Part shown: one piece after another, positions 35,168-47,605 of the stretch | Layout of the letters: every line of letters starts with the position of its first letter | Numbering within the stretch: position 1 is the stretch's first letter | NCBI GenBank assembly: GCA_937923605.1 | Contig: CALDTY010000003.1 | Coordinates: forward strand, 62,001 to 126,000 | DNA: 64,000 nt | Source: Candidatus Absconditabacterales bacterium | GTDB taxonomy: Bacteria > Patescibacteriota > Gracilibacteria > Absconditabacterales > Absconditicoccaceae | Direction: 5' to 3' | Translations under genes and position numbers: made by a program | Notes under the pieces: generated by a model | What the model was told of the DNA's origin: nothing | The model's database searches: none | What the model saw: only the letters and a program-made list of their open reading frames with translations

Positions 35168-37290
35168 TCGATAAGCTTTCTAACTGAAGTAATGTATGTA
35201 CGAATTTTTTCAATTCCTTGTTCTAATTCTGTAGCATCTAGCTCAGAAGGTGTTTCTTCTAGTCTGCTTACTAGATTATCTGCTTGTGAATAAGCTGCAA
35301 TAGCATATCTTAATGCATCTGCATTATTTATGAGTCTTGCTTTATTTAGAATTGAACGAGAATCTTTCTTCAGTACTTGTAATGTTTTTTCTAATTCTAA
35401 CATATATTCAGGGGATACGGCTACTATATCTTCTTGATTCTCTTCGATAGTATTATCAGGATTTCATTGTTCGATATCATTATCATCTTGCTCTGGAAGA
35501 GCAATTAAGTCATCATAACCTTCTTTTTTTACAGTATCGTTCGTGTCACTATCTTTTCCTGGGATAGTCACTACATCAGAGACAGGTCCTTTCAGATCTA
35601 AATCGTTTCTTTCTCAAGGAGTGCCTCAAGAAAACATAACTTTCCAAATGAGCCATCCTAATCATACAAGGATAATTAAGAAAAGTAGTCCCAATAGTCT
35701 AATTAGCCATTTTCTCCAGTTAAATCAATTATTATAACTAGGAGATTCATCATCATCTTCTTCATCGAAAAAATCTGCACTGATACTTTCAATATCTTTT
35801 TTGGTAGATACAATTGTTTCTGGAGTTTGCATAGTATCAATCGGTGCTTTTAATGAGATATCTTCTTTTATTATGGCTGAAGTATCAAGTTCATTACGAA
35901 CTTCAATATTTTTTTCAGTTTTCATCTGTTGCTTAGTAGATAAATCATCAATTTGAGATGACTGTGTGTTAATATTTGAACTTTCAATATCATCAAGTGA
36001 GGATATATCTATTTGGTTTTCAGATCACTTTTTGATTGGAGCTATTTCTCCTAGCTCAATTTCAGGTATAGATGTAATTTTTTCTAATCAAGCATCAACA
36101 GCGCCAATATTAGTAATATCTTGAATATTGATAGTAGCATCATCATTTATTCAGCTAGCTTCAGGAATTATACTAGATTCTTCCTTAAGTTTTTCTTCCT
36201 TAAGCTTATCTTCCTTAAGCTTATCTTCCTTAAGCTTATCTTCCTTAAGCTTATCTTCCTTAAGTTTTTCTTCCTTAAGTTTTTCTTCCTTAAGCTTATC
36301 TTCCTTAAGCTTATCCTCCTTAAGCTTATCTTCCTTAAGTTTTTCTTCCTTAAGCTTATCTTCCTTAAGTTTTTCTTCCTTAAGCTTATCTTCCTTAAGT
36401 TTTTCTTCCTTAAGCTTATCTTCTTTAAGCTTATCTTCTTTAAGCTTATCTTCTTTAAGCTTATCTTCCTTAAGCTTATCTTCCTTAAGTTTATCTTCCT
36501 TAAGCTTATCTTCCTTAAGCTTATCTTCTTTAAGCTTATCTTCTTTAAGCTTATCTTCTTTAAGCTTATCTTCTTTAAGTTTATCATTCTTGAGTTCATT
36601 TTCACTTATCTCTTTCTTGCTTCAGATTTTTTTTCAAATAATGATAGCTTCTTCAAAATTCTTTCATCATCACATTCCATTTTTAATCGCTTTAATTTGA
36701 TCTTTTAAATCATCTTCTTCATCTATTAGCCAAACATCAAAACGATTTCCTTCTTGATTCTTATGCAGAGAGTGTCTCTTGAAGTCTACATGCACATTAT
36801 AGATTTTTGTACCATTTTTGATATATTCTGTTCATTTTGTTCTTCATTTATCATCTTCCCAAAGATCTTCTGGCTGATCATCTTTGAACCATACAAGTTT
36901 ATGCTCTCATTTCTTATGAGGCACAATTGCATAAATCTTCTCTAAATCTTTAATATCAACTCATTCTAGGGTGAGGTAATTTAACTGAGGTGATGCGTTA
37001 TTTTTAGATGATTCCTTTCTTTTTTGAATATATGCATCTAGATCACCTATATCATCAATCATATGACCTGAATCTTTTATATTGATATTTGGTTTTTTTG
37101 ATTTCTTTTCAGTATCTTTTATCACAGTTTTCTTGCTAGATTTAAATTTCTTAGCAGATTTTTTTTCGCTAAGTTCTCATTCAATTTTTCAATCAATGTC
37201 ATCAATATTAATTGATTTCACAATATCATCAAATTTTTGTGTTTTTTTAGAAGAAGATTTCGAACCTTTACCTGTTTTTTCGTCAGCCAT
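35164..37290 (-). CDS. Membrane protein with a long KLKE(D/E) repeat
   Basis: A 708-residue protein starting MADEKTGKGSKSSSKK. A Lys/Asp-rich N-terminal part of about 235 residues contains EHKLVWFKDDQPEDLW. About 27 tandem copies of KLKED or KLKEE follow, then an acidic linker, one transmembrane segment (WLIRLLGLLFLIILVGLGWL, near residue 530) and a soluble C-terminal helical domain. It lies downstream of ftsK on the same strand. No family recognised; the repeat should form a long charged helix. Confidence 0.8.
36181..36585 (-). repeat. 15-base tandem repeat (about 27 copies)
   Basis: Units of TTCCTTAAGCTTATC on the plus strand code for DKLKE on the minus strand. Variants are C/T changes and a TTTTTC form giving EEKLKE. 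All three plus-strand or minus-strand frames remain open through most of the array, an effect of the 15-base period. Confidence 0.95.
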
Positions 37291-37352
37291 AGCTATAAAC
37301 AAAAATAAATTTACTCGTTATACTAAGTATAATTAAAAGAAATTATTTTGTC

Positions 37353-37375
37353 AAAAAAAGACATCTAAAGATGCC
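37353..37375 (-). terminator. Intrinsic terminator of ftsK
   Basis: On the minus strand GGCATCT-TT-AGATGTC followed by seven T lies right after the ftsK stop. Confidence 0.75.
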
Positions 37376-39577
37376 TTATATAAGTATTTCTCTTCATTTA
37401 GAACCAATTTGCGGTCCAACAACTCATCTTTCTTCTAAGATATCAATCAATCTTGCTGCACGTGGGAATCATACTCATAGTTTTCTTTGTAACATAGTAG
37501 CAGAAGCCTTTCTTGTCTGTGCTATAATTTGCATTGCTTGTTCAATTAATTCTTCGTCACTGTCGCTTACATCTCATCAAGCTCATGCTATTCAAGATCA
37601 TTTATTTTCTAGTATACGCATTATCTCTGGATGATAGATATCTTCTTCCGTTAGGTTAGACATATATTTTTCTTTGATTGCTGAAACAATTTTTTCTGTT
37701 TCAGTTGTGTCTATAAATGGTCACTGAATTCTAATCGGATATTTGCTTTTTGGGTCCATATATAACAAGTCTCACTTTCAAACAAGATCCTCAGCTCACT
37801 TCATATCTAATATAGTTCTACTATCAATTTGAGATACAACTCAAAATGAAATTCTAGTTGGTATATTCGCTTTTATCAATCATGTAATAACATTCACACT
37901 TGGTCTTTGGGTTGCTAATATTAGATGAATTCATACTGCACGAGCCATTTGAGCAATGCGTGCAATATATTGTTCTGTATCTTTTTTATTTCAACTCATC
38001 ATCAAGTCGGCTAGTTCATCTATAATAATAACTAAGCGATACATTTTCTCTTTTTCGTCTTCTACTTTATCATTATATTCATCTATATTTCTTACTTTTG
38101 CATCTTTAAGAAGTTTATATCTTTCGTTCATATATCAAACAGCTCGTTTTAAGATTTTGACTGCTTTATCAGGTTGGGTGATGATCGGAGCTAGTAAATA
38201 GGGTATTCATTCGTAAATCCCCAACTCAACTTGTTTTGGATCAATCATGATAAATTTAAGTTCACTTGGTGTATTTTGATACATTAAGGAAGCAATAAAT
38301 CAATTTATACCAACAGATTTACCAGATCATGTGGCTCAGGCAACTAATAAGTGAGGCATTTTTTCTAATGGTTTAACAACTTGTTCTCATCAAATTCCTT
38401 TTCATATAATGAGTCATGTTCGGTTTTCTTTCATTGATTGTGAAAATTCTAGTGAGTTATAGCTATCTCATAATCTCACCATTTGAGGTCTAGGGTTTGG
38501 TATTTCAATACCAACAGAATCTGTTCAAGGGATAGGAGCTAGTACTCTCAATGATTTAGTTCTTAGAGAAAGAGCTAAATCTTTCTTGAGGTTCTCAATC
38601 TTTGAAACTTTGATTCATGCTTGTGGTTTTATCTTGATTTGCATAACTGTAGGCCCAATATTGAATCATTCTATATCGACATCAATTCAAAATTCAGCAA
38701 GTTTGTTTTTAATTCATTGTGCTTTTTTTAATAACCGATCTTCATCTACAGTTACATCCTGTGTAGGAGCTTTTTCTAGGATATCCATAGAGTAGGTAGG
38801 TTTGTCTTTTGGAAAGCTAACATGAATATCTTTGATCATTTGTAGATCTTCTTTTTTCTGAACTGATTTGTTCAATTTGTTTTTTATCAATGTCTTGAGT
38901 GTTTGTTTGTCTTCATCTTCATTTCTAATTTCTTTTACTATGTCGTTTGTTATTGCTGCAGTTGAGACTTGTTTGACTGCAGTATTTTTTGTTGCTACTA
39001 CTTTTTTGGTTGATCTTTTGACTGTTTCATAACTATCTTTCATACTTTCAAATTTGATTGATGGAATTTTGACCTTATAGTATAGTCAGATTGCAATCAA
39101 AGTTGCAACAAGAGCAGCTATAAAAAATCATTTAATTGCATTTGGCGATCATCAAAACAGATAATCAGCCGCTAGAATTCATAGGTATCAAAGTCGTCAA
39201 CCATGAGCTTCAATTGAATTTCTAACAGTCTCTGAAGACCAATCTGCAAGATTGATTCCAATTAGTTGGAAATTTAAGATCGACGAAATGAAAAATAAGA
39301 GAAAAAATGCAAATTTAAACAGCCATGATGTATAAAAACGTTGTCTAAATAAGATGAAACTTCATGTTATAATAAGGAACGCAAAAAAAACAAAACTTCA
39401 TTGGTATCAAAAAAGTTGGATTGTTGGATATGATAACACTCTAAAAAGAGGGGATTCTTGAGCAGTGTAGAAAGAAAAGAAAAAAAGCGCTCATAAGATG
39501 ATGAGCAATCCTCATAATTTATATCTATCTAAGACTATACTAGCTGATTTTCTACGAGTTGTTTTGCGACGAGCCAA
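37376..39577 (-). CDS. ftsK: DNA translocase FtsK/SpoIIIE
   Basis: Hexameric DNA pump that clears chromosomes from the division septum. The 733-residue protein has four or so N-terminal membrane segments, a charged linker, Walker A in GATGSGKSVGING (about residue 416), FIMIDPKQVELGIYE and a C-terminal gamma winged helix (MLQRKLGVGFPRAARLID). No ATG lies between the upstream TAA and the linker; TTG at 39575-39577 (MARRKTTRRK) is the likely start. Confidence 0.92.
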
Positions 39578-39682
39578 AGCGTTTTATATAAAAATTAAAA
39601 TATAGTAATATTTGTACAAAGCAATGCCCATAGTAAGGTTCTTTATAGGCGTTTCAAGATTTAGGACATCAATTTTATTGAC

Positions 39683-39766
39683 TTATCATTTTAAGTATTT
39701 TTCGAATACAATATATGTTTGATTATTGCACAGTTCTAGGCAAGAGATTTTACCTACATGTCTCAT
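39683..39766 (-). pseudogene. Possible small ORF or remnant before ftsK
   Basis: A 27-codon reading frame begins MRHVGKISCLELCNN and ends at TAA (39683-39685). The same frame continues as gene-like sequence (KIDVLNLETPIKNLT) to another TAA near 39590. The two halves may be remnants of one small gene. Evidence is codon appearance only. Confidence 0.25.
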
Positions 39767-39778
39767 ATAATCTCATTA

Positions 39779-40351
39779 TTAAAGTGGTTTTTTTAAAATA
39801 TAAATACATTTTTTAGTAGTATCTTGTTCATAGATGTGTTTTTTTACTACATTTCGTTTATGATCTTCTAAATATTGATCTTCGTCTTTTGTAAAAAGTT
39901 TGTATAATACAGTTATTCATCAAGGCTTAAGTATATGATCTATTCGAGGAAGTAGTTTCTCTGAGTATGCAACAGATCTCGCTGTAACTATCTCATAGCT
40001 ATTTTTATGTTCTTCAATTCTTCAATGATAATTTTTACAGTTTTTTAACAACAAGGTGTCGACCATTGAATTTATTGCTAAGATTTTCTTTTTTCTAGCA
40101 TCTATTCCATGTCGCTGTATATCTTTGTATTCAATTGCCAATGGTAAAAGTGGAAATCCTCATCAAGTTCAAACATCACATGCTTTACATGATCAATATT
40201 CATGCAAGTCTATGACATTTTTAATTTCGAGTGCATCTAGAATATGTTTTTGATATATTTCATCTTGAGTTCTAATTGCAGATAGATTGATTTTACTGTT
40301 TCGTTCAATAAAAACATCAATAAGATTCTGCCATTTGCTATCAATTTTCAT
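39779..40351 (-). CDS. rsmG: 16S rRNA (guanine-527) N7-methyltransferase
   Basis: SAM-dependent rRNA methyltransferase (GidB family). The 190-residue protein has INLSAIRTQDEIYQKHILDA, the SAM-binding DVGTGGGFPLLPLAI (about residue 68-82), DARKKKI and TARSVA. Four of the glycines in the SAM loop are TGA. It is slightly short for the family (about 200-240), missing part of the C-terminus. Confidence 0.92.
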
Positions 40352-40391
40352 AATGTAGCATAAAAAGTAAAGATTTTATTTTTCTTAGACA

Positions 40392-40991
40392 ATGATACGA
40401 GAGGAGGCAAAGCGTTTACTAGCAATTTTATGTATCACAGTTATTGTTTGATGATTATTTCTAACACTAATTTCATATGCGCCTTTATTTAACGATAAAG
40501 AATTTGAAGAAGCAATTGAATGGGCTTGAGATATATGAATTCCTAACGTAGAGTTGCTTCAAGCAAAACCATTTTCATATATAAGTAGATCAGATGCTTC
40601 CGCATGGTATGTAGCTTTTGCTCAAACCAATGACATGCTATTATATAATGATGATATCTGTTCTTTCAATGATATTGATACACAAGATTGATCTACAAAG
40701 GATTTAATTATGTTGTCATGTATGTATCGCTTTTTTTGGGGAAGTAAGTGAGGATTTTTCCCTGAAGCCTATCTCACAAAAGCTTGATCCCTTGTTGCAT
40801 TAATGAAATGATTTTATCCCAAAAGAGACTTTGAAAGTACTGAGCCATATTGGGAACCATTTGTTAATGAAGCTAAAACTATGTGAATAACAAAACGCGA
40901 CAGTGATGAGTATATGATGTATCTCATAACAAAATACGAACTCTTACTCCAGTTATATAGGGCATGGAAATGGAAGGAATGAATTAGTTAG
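40392..40991 (+). CDS. Exported protein with SLH-like region
   Basis: A 199-residue protein with one N-terminal hydrophobic segment (about 9-30). The rest resembles S-layer-homology-type repeats: EEAIEWAGDIGIPN, GGFFPEAYLTKAGSLVALM and PFVNEAKTMGITKR. The match is by appearance and not strong. It lies 20 bases before rnpA. Confidence 0.6.
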
Positions 40992-41011
40992 AATTTTATA
41001 TATAGATACAA

Positions 41012-41392
41012 ATGGTAGAAAAAAAGTATAAATTATCTTGAAAAGAAATAAATTACATGCTTAAGCGTGGGAAAAGATACTTTGGTGAGTATTTCATTTT
41101 TTGGGTAATTCCACAATATCCTAACATATCATTTAACCAACGAGCATTTCAAATCCCATTAAAAGTAGATAAAAGAGCAACGGTTAGAAACTTACTAAAG
41201 AGATCTTGCTATAAATCTATAAGTAATTCTACATTTGTTTCAAAAACATATGTAAAGGTATTCGCATCTATTAATAAAAAGAATGTTGAACCGTTAAAAG
41301 AACTTATTGCAACCCAGAATAAAACTACTATAGTAAAAACCTGGGAGTCCTTAATTAGTAAGGATCTCACATTATTGTCTCGTAAATTATAG
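41012..41392 (+). CDS. rnpA: Ribonuclease P protein component
   Basis: Protein subunit for tRNA 5' processing. The 126-residue product begins MVEKKYKLSGKEINYMLKRG and has the family's RGKRYFGEYF, VDKRATVRNLLKR (RNR-like motif) and a basic character. The start at 41012 includes one TGA glycine; a shorter start at 41057 would remove the first strand. Confidence 0.88.
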
Positions 41393-41396
41393 TTCT

Positions 41397-42707
41397 ATGA
41401 CTCAAATAAATGATCCACGTGATCACACAATACTAGATCGATTTGATCAAATTCTTGAAGAATTTCATGAATGGCTTTGAGATATTAAAGATCGTCGTGA
41501 AGAATCTATAGCACTGTATGAAGAAGAGGATCTACAGGAACTTTCACAAGAAGTTGCGTCTTTGAATAAGAAAAAGGAATATGTATCTATTCCTACATCA
41601 ACGTTCCGAAATTTTTGGATTGTTTGATGAATTGTATCTTTAGTTAGTTACTTCTTTTTTCAATCTTTGGACTTATTCTATTTGGTTCTTACATGAATCA
41701 TAGTGTCCATGGCATCTGAAAAATTTATTCGCTTCTTTCAAATTTGGTTACCTAGATGATTCGCTATAGCATTAACGTATTTTTTTCTAGTACTATTCTT
41801 ATTTTGAGGTGTTATCTTGGTTGTTCCTTTCTTGATTCAACAAACTGCAGAGTTGAGTTCAATCATAATTGATCGGGCATTAGTGATGCAATCAACAATT
41901 CAAAATCAATGAATTGCATCTATGGTACAGGATAGTATATTGCCTGACTCCTTAAAAAGAAGATTACTAGAGTTTCTTAGTTGATCAAATTTACAACAAA
42001 GTCTTCAATCAACTTTAGTAGAGAATATTTCTCAGATCATAACGATGTGATCTTCATATGTAAAAAATGCTGGAGATTTTGCTGTTTGATTATTGGCCAA
42101 AACTTTTTCAGCATTATTTCAAATTGCAATAGTGTTTACAGTTGCAGTATTTGGATCAATAGAGAAACAATGAGTATCTAATTTTATCTCTTCACTGTCT
42201 TCAACACCACATCATATGAAAAAGACGGTAAATGGCTTATATGATAAGCTATGAGACTGGTTAGTGTGACAAATCTTATTATGCGTAGCGGTAGGATTAT
42301 TGGTTGGTATTTGACTCATGATATTGAACTGGATTGGCTTAGGACTGCCTAGTAGTTTTACATTAGCATTAATAGCTGGTTTGACGGAATTTATACCTTA
42401 CTTATGACCAATACTATGATCAATTCCATGAATTTTTGTCGCAACACTTACTTTTTGATTTAAATGATTTATTGCAGCTTGAATAATGTATATGATTGTG
42501 CAGTGGACTGAGAATAATATACTTGTTCCATTGATTATGTCTCAAACCTTATGAGTCAGTCCAATGTTAATATTTGTGACTATGCTAGTTTTATGATCAT
42601 TACTTGGTTTGTTAGGAATAATAATTGCGGTCCCTATTGCTGTAATTTTCAATATAGTATATAAAGAGTACTTAAAAAGATCATATGTAAAAAATGATCA
42701 ACTTTAA
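41397..42707 (+). CDS. AI-2E family transporter
   Basis: A 436-residue polytopic membrane protein of the AI-2E/PerM permease family. It shows a soluble charged N-terminus of about 60 residues, several membrane segments, a central amphipathic region with NFISSLSSTPHHMKKTV, then GLTEFIPYLGPILGSIPG and QTLGVSPMLIFVTMLVLGSLLG, the family's signatures. Transport substrate is unknown. It starts five bases after rnpA. Confidence 0.88.
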
Positions 42708-42724
42708 TTTACGTTTAATTTGAT

Positions 42725-43327
42725 ATGCAAAGATATGTATTTCTCATGCTAACTTCATTTCTAATGTCATTGTTATGATCATATAGTTTCTCATATTTTG
42801 AATCAAGATATTGGTGTAATGTAGAATCTTGATCTCTTACAATTTCAATGAATTCTGGTCAACATAAATGTTTTGACTATCTTACTGTGATCAATAATGA
42901 ATTAATCCAAGTTGGTTCTGATTTAACTCAAGCAAGTAATTATATTACATGGTGAACTGACATAGATTATTGGAAATGAGTACAAACATCACTCCTAACT
43001 CAAACTAAGAGTTTAAAGGCACAGCAAACACAAGCATTGATAGCTATAAGAGACTTTGAAAGATCATTATTTAACCAAATAAAAAGTCTTTTAAATTACT
43101 ACTTAGCAGATCAGAGAACGGATCTTTTACAAACAATAGATAGAGTCAGGGTAGAGTTAGAGGATAGTAAAAGAGTATGAAATGAAGCTCGTTTTCAACA
43201 ATACTTAAGAAATATGGAAACCTTGCAATCTAAATTATTTCTTATAGATCGTATTCAATTTGCTCATGATTTTGAAGAAATGGTTCCCTTTTTGAAAGAA
43301 TTTCTTTATGGAACTCCTCAATTATAA
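42725..43327 (+). CDS. Hypothetical exported coiled-coil protein
   Basis: A 200-residue protein with an N-terminal signal-like segment, a few cysteines in the first 50 residues and a Gln/Leu-rich helical remainder (QTKSLKAQQTQALIAIRDF). Starts 18 bases after the permease. No family recognised. Confidence 0.65.
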
Positions 43328-43360
43328 GAATAATATTTAATAATTTCATACTACTGTTTA

Positions 43361-44173
43361 ATGAAAATATGAATTATAAGTTCAGGATATGAGATGATGC
43401 CTTTAATGAAGTTTTTGAACAAAACTAACCATGAAGTGCATTTTTTTATTGATTGGAAGTATTGGCCATGGTGAGATAAGTCAGATAATGTAAGAATTGA
43501 AAGAATTCAAAAATGAATAGAGTATCTATCACAACAATGAGTTAAACATTTCATTGTTCCTCCATTTGCAGAAAGCTTATGTATCTCTAATTGAGAAATT
43601 ATACCTTTGTTTAAGAAATATTTGTTAGATTATGTAAGTCGTTTTTCAATCGTTTGAAAATTTTGAGTATTATGTGAACAAACTGATATGAGTAACAACA
43701 CCGAAGAGTTACTATTACAAATGATGTGAGAATATAAGCTTTCAGATAATCAATTGAATACTAAAAAATTTAATACTTCTTATCCGATGTGGAAAAAAAA
43801 TGTTAGGATGCGAAGCTATTTTATAACAACCTATGGGAGCAGAGACTCTATGCTGCGTAAAACGCTCAAACATGATTTAAGATATTTCACTGATGCCTGA
43901 ATAGATACGTTGATTCCTATGTCTCGATGATTTCTTTTTTATCAAAAAATAATTAAAACAAGATTTAATTGGAAAAAAATGAGATTTCATGGCTTGGATG
44001 CAGTTGAAGATTGTTTCAAGACTATTATTAGTGATGAAGTATCTTGAGAGTATAGTTTAACCTTGCATTATACAGATACTCCAAAACCTCTTCTTGAAGA
44101 ACAGAAATGGATGAGAATACTAACAAAATGAGATAAAATTAATGTACATCAAAATTTAATTACAATCTCATAG
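43361..44173 (+). CDS. Aspartate/glutamate racemase-like protein
   Basis: A 270-residue protein. FIDWKYWPWGDKSDNVRIER followed by GIEYLSQQGVKHFIVPPFAESL resembles the N-terminal half of glutamate racemases (PYGxKS, then the CNTAS site). However the catalytic Cys position reads VPPFAES, so it may lack racemase activity. The stop abuts the convergent giant gene (one base apart). Confidence 0.5.
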
Positions 44174-47100
44174 TTATTCTTCTTCATCTTTTTTTAGATA
44201 ACGTTCATCAGGCACTATCATGGATTTAGATTTCCTTGGTTTAAATTCAGAGACATGGTAGATAGGTTTTGGATACTTAGTTGTTTTAGTTTTTTGTATT
44301 TCAAATGTTGTTGGGAACGTGTTAGGATCGATCATAATTCATTTTTTTGCGCATACTTGTTTATATGTATTTACTACTTTTGGATGTATATCATCATTTT
44401 TTAACACATTAATTAGACATTCTAGAATATCTAATCCATCTACATGTTTAAAATAATCTCATAGTGAAATAAATCTTTCTTGAAGACTTAGGAGATAATC
44501 TTTTCTTTTTTGATCTCATGTGAAACTACGAATCTTCTGGGTAAGATTAGTCATAAAAGATTGAAAATTAGAACTATCCTGCACGTTTGGGTTACTTGAT
44601 TCGTTTGAGCTAAATCCATCTACCATGATCTCAATAAAGGTATCGATCATTCGATCTTCTTGCTTATTTAGTTGCATTCATCCTAGATCAAATATTCACA
44701 CAGTTGTTGTTGATTCATCATATCTTACGTTTTCTCCATGACGATCGACATCTACAAACGCTCAAGTAAGCTGTAAGTAGAGTTCAATTATGATTATACA
44801 TTTCGCAATTTGCTTCGTTGATAGGGGCTTATCTATATTCAATTGATTAAAGTGTGGACCTAATAATTGGTTCATGTATGTAAATCTATCTCAATAGTGA
44901 AATATCTTTGCAGTATCAAAACGGATAACAGTATCTCATATTTTGATTTCTAATTCTGAATATTGTTGGTGTGCAATTGCATGTTTCTGTAAATGTGTGC
45001 TTGGGTTAATTTCTTCAAATGTTGTTTTTTGAACTTGTGAAACTAGATTCTCCATGTCGGTCAAGATGGTTTCTGAGATATGTAGTTCAGTTTTATCCCT
45101 TACTAGATTTGATCTGAGTTGTGATATAGTGTTCTTTATATCTGTAAATCATTGTAAAGCAGTCTTTTCAATATATTTTGGTTGAAGAGTAAGGAACTTT
45201 TTTTCATTATCTTTAGTGGTTATTTGCACTCAAACGTCAATTGAGGCTCTAAACACTTCACAGACCCTATCTATATAAGGATCAATGACATCTCTAGGCA
45301 CATTTTTCTTAATTTCATTAAACATAATTTTACGAGTTGGAATTCATGCTTTACTTTTTAAATTCTTAAATTCAGTTGTAATGTCATTGTACATATCTGG
45401 TAGAGAATGCATTTTCTGTGCTGTTTTTATTGTAGCAGTTCCCATAGTTTCAAAAATCGTCGCAAGCACTTTTCATTGATTGAATCAATCATTTCTATTT
45501 TTTTCTTGAGCTGCCATCATCCCACATAAAAATAAACTCTTCTTATATGGAGGGATTACTTGTATATAAGCACGTAATATTGCTTTCATCTCTTTTTTAT
45601 TTGCCATTTTTTTACTAAATAACTTATTGGAAATGAGGGTAAATGCTTGTTTTCGATTGTTAGTTTTTGATTTTAAAATTCTACTAATTATTAAAGTTCT
45701 AAGACTGATCTGTAATCATCGAAAATTATAATATGTATTTGTAAGTAGAGTATCAATTCAATTAATTAATTTTTTTTCAAATTTATCAAGATTCGAATAG
45801 TCATCATTTTCTAAGGCAAGTTTCATTTCTTCTAGTGATTTTTGATCAAAATTCTTATCTATGTATCCTAAGTTGTTTTTTCCTTTAAACCCAAGTGCAT
45901 TATGTTCACTTGAACTCATTCCAATCATTGCTTTTTCTAATACATAGTTAATCATCTTGTTTTTTTCTTTTTTATTGCATGAACTATTCAAAAAATTAAG
46001 CAATATATTAACATTTCAATAAACTTCAAAACTATTGATTACAGCTTGATATCAAGTTATTGCTTTAGAGCTAGATCAAAGATAATCAACTCATATCTTT
46101 TCATAAAACAATATTTCATAAATACTATTAGTAAGTTCAATCTGGGATTCAATTCTATGACATATTTCATTGATGAGATTCGTTCAGTCAAGTGAATTGA
46201 CTGTATCTGAAATTTGTTGAATAATAGTAAGTATCTTTTTCTTATATGAATCAGACCTATCATCAGATCAATATGTTTCTTCAATGGTCGATACTATACT
46301 ATCGATGAGTTCTTTTCTTGTATCAAAATTCTCCAATCTTTTTCAGCTTAATAGCTGAATATAGTACTTTATTTGCTTTTCTTTATTCTCATTGTCGTTA
46401 ATATTTTTGATGAGTAAGTGTATAAACTCATCCATTGTTGAGTTTCAATAATCATTAAACCTATTTTCGAGAATCACCTTACAGAATATGATGCTACGGT
46501 GCAGATCATCAAAATTCCATAAAGAGCGATCTTCAAATCAAGATTTCACAATTTTACTAAAGTTATTCATATCTTCCCTATCTATTCAATTTGGAAATCT
46601 ATTGAAAAAACTAGTCGCAATGATTACCCAGTCAAAAAAATATTTCTTTGTCAAGAAACTAGGTGACAATATAACTAGTTCTGCAAAATGAATCATTGAA
46701 GTTAATTCCGTCTCTTTTCAATAAATCTCTTCAGTTGGATTGAGTACATTAGCTTTAGTTATTCAGCAGATCTCAGAAAGAGATTCTTTTATTCTTAGAA
46801 GAAACTCAGGATCTTCATTAAATCATTTTTTTAAAAATAATGATTTAACTCACAATAAGTCAATAAAATTTAGAAACTCACTTTTTTCAATTTCTCAATA
46901 ATTTTCTAGACAAGTATTTATAATGAATTCAATTTGTTCTGTGTATAAACACGCATTCATTATATTGTACTCATTTAATAATCTTGACTTGGATCACATC
47001 TTAATTTCTTGGTTCCTTTTTGCATTAGCTATATATTTTTGATCATCATAACCCAGTAACTTACTACTAAAATAAGTTCATATTATTGATTTATCCATTT

Positions 47101-47605
47101 CATCAAGTCAGTTCAATTTTTCTACTATACCTTTGAGTGAAGAGTGTGTTTTCAGTAATAGAATGAAATCTTTCATAATTCAAATATTTCATTCTTTATT
47201 TACTTTGGAAGTATCTTTAATATGTTGAATAACATTCTCTAAGCTTATAGATTTAGAATTTGTTTCATTAGAGTTGATCTTTTTTGATAAGAGTAGCTTT
47301 TGTAGATCATTTCTAAATCAATTCGGCAAACTAAATATATTTCAGTATATATCAATTGTTAATGGATTTTGCCAACCTCCTGATATGTTTTCAAATACGT
47401 GTTTTACTTGATACTCTGGAGATGTAAGGTTAAATGTATTTTCTTGATTATATATATCAGTTATTACCTTGTTTGGTGCATGTTCTATGGCTCTAATATC
47501 TTTTACTCATAGTAAGATAAGAACTTGGGATATAAATGTCGTGTTATCTTCTTCAATTTCTTCATTCATCCAAATGATATGTTGTTTTCGTGGTATTGTG
47601 GACAT
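44174..47605 (-). CDS. Giant protein, C-terminal portion with ABC1/UbiB-like kinase domain
   Basis: This 1143-codon frame carries helical repeat-like sequence and, in the last 350 residues, a UbiB-like domain: FETMGTATIKTAQKMHSLPD (compare GPTFIKLGQ..STRPD), PRDVIDPYIDRVCEVFRASI, then the catalytic loop FVDVDRHGENVRYD and the metal-binding IFDLGGM. The frame is open upstream to 47668; the first ATG is at 47605 (MSTIPRKQHIIW). The upstream gene continues into it if two one-base shifts are allowed, so it is probably the C-terminal two thirds of one protein. Function unknown. Confidence 0.75.

Noticed and set aside
36181-36585. CRISPR-like array
   Set aside because: The units are 15 bases without spacers and stay in a coding frame.
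36121-36708. Two plus-strand frames of about 190 codons (SLSS and FLKLI repeats)
   Set aside because: They are open only because the 15-base repeat contains no stop in these frames; the minus-strand frame extends well beyond the repeat on both sides.
46057-46284. Minus-strand 75-codon frame
   Set aside because: The UbiB-containing gene reads through here in another frame with conserved-looking sequence (TIEETYGSDDRSDS).
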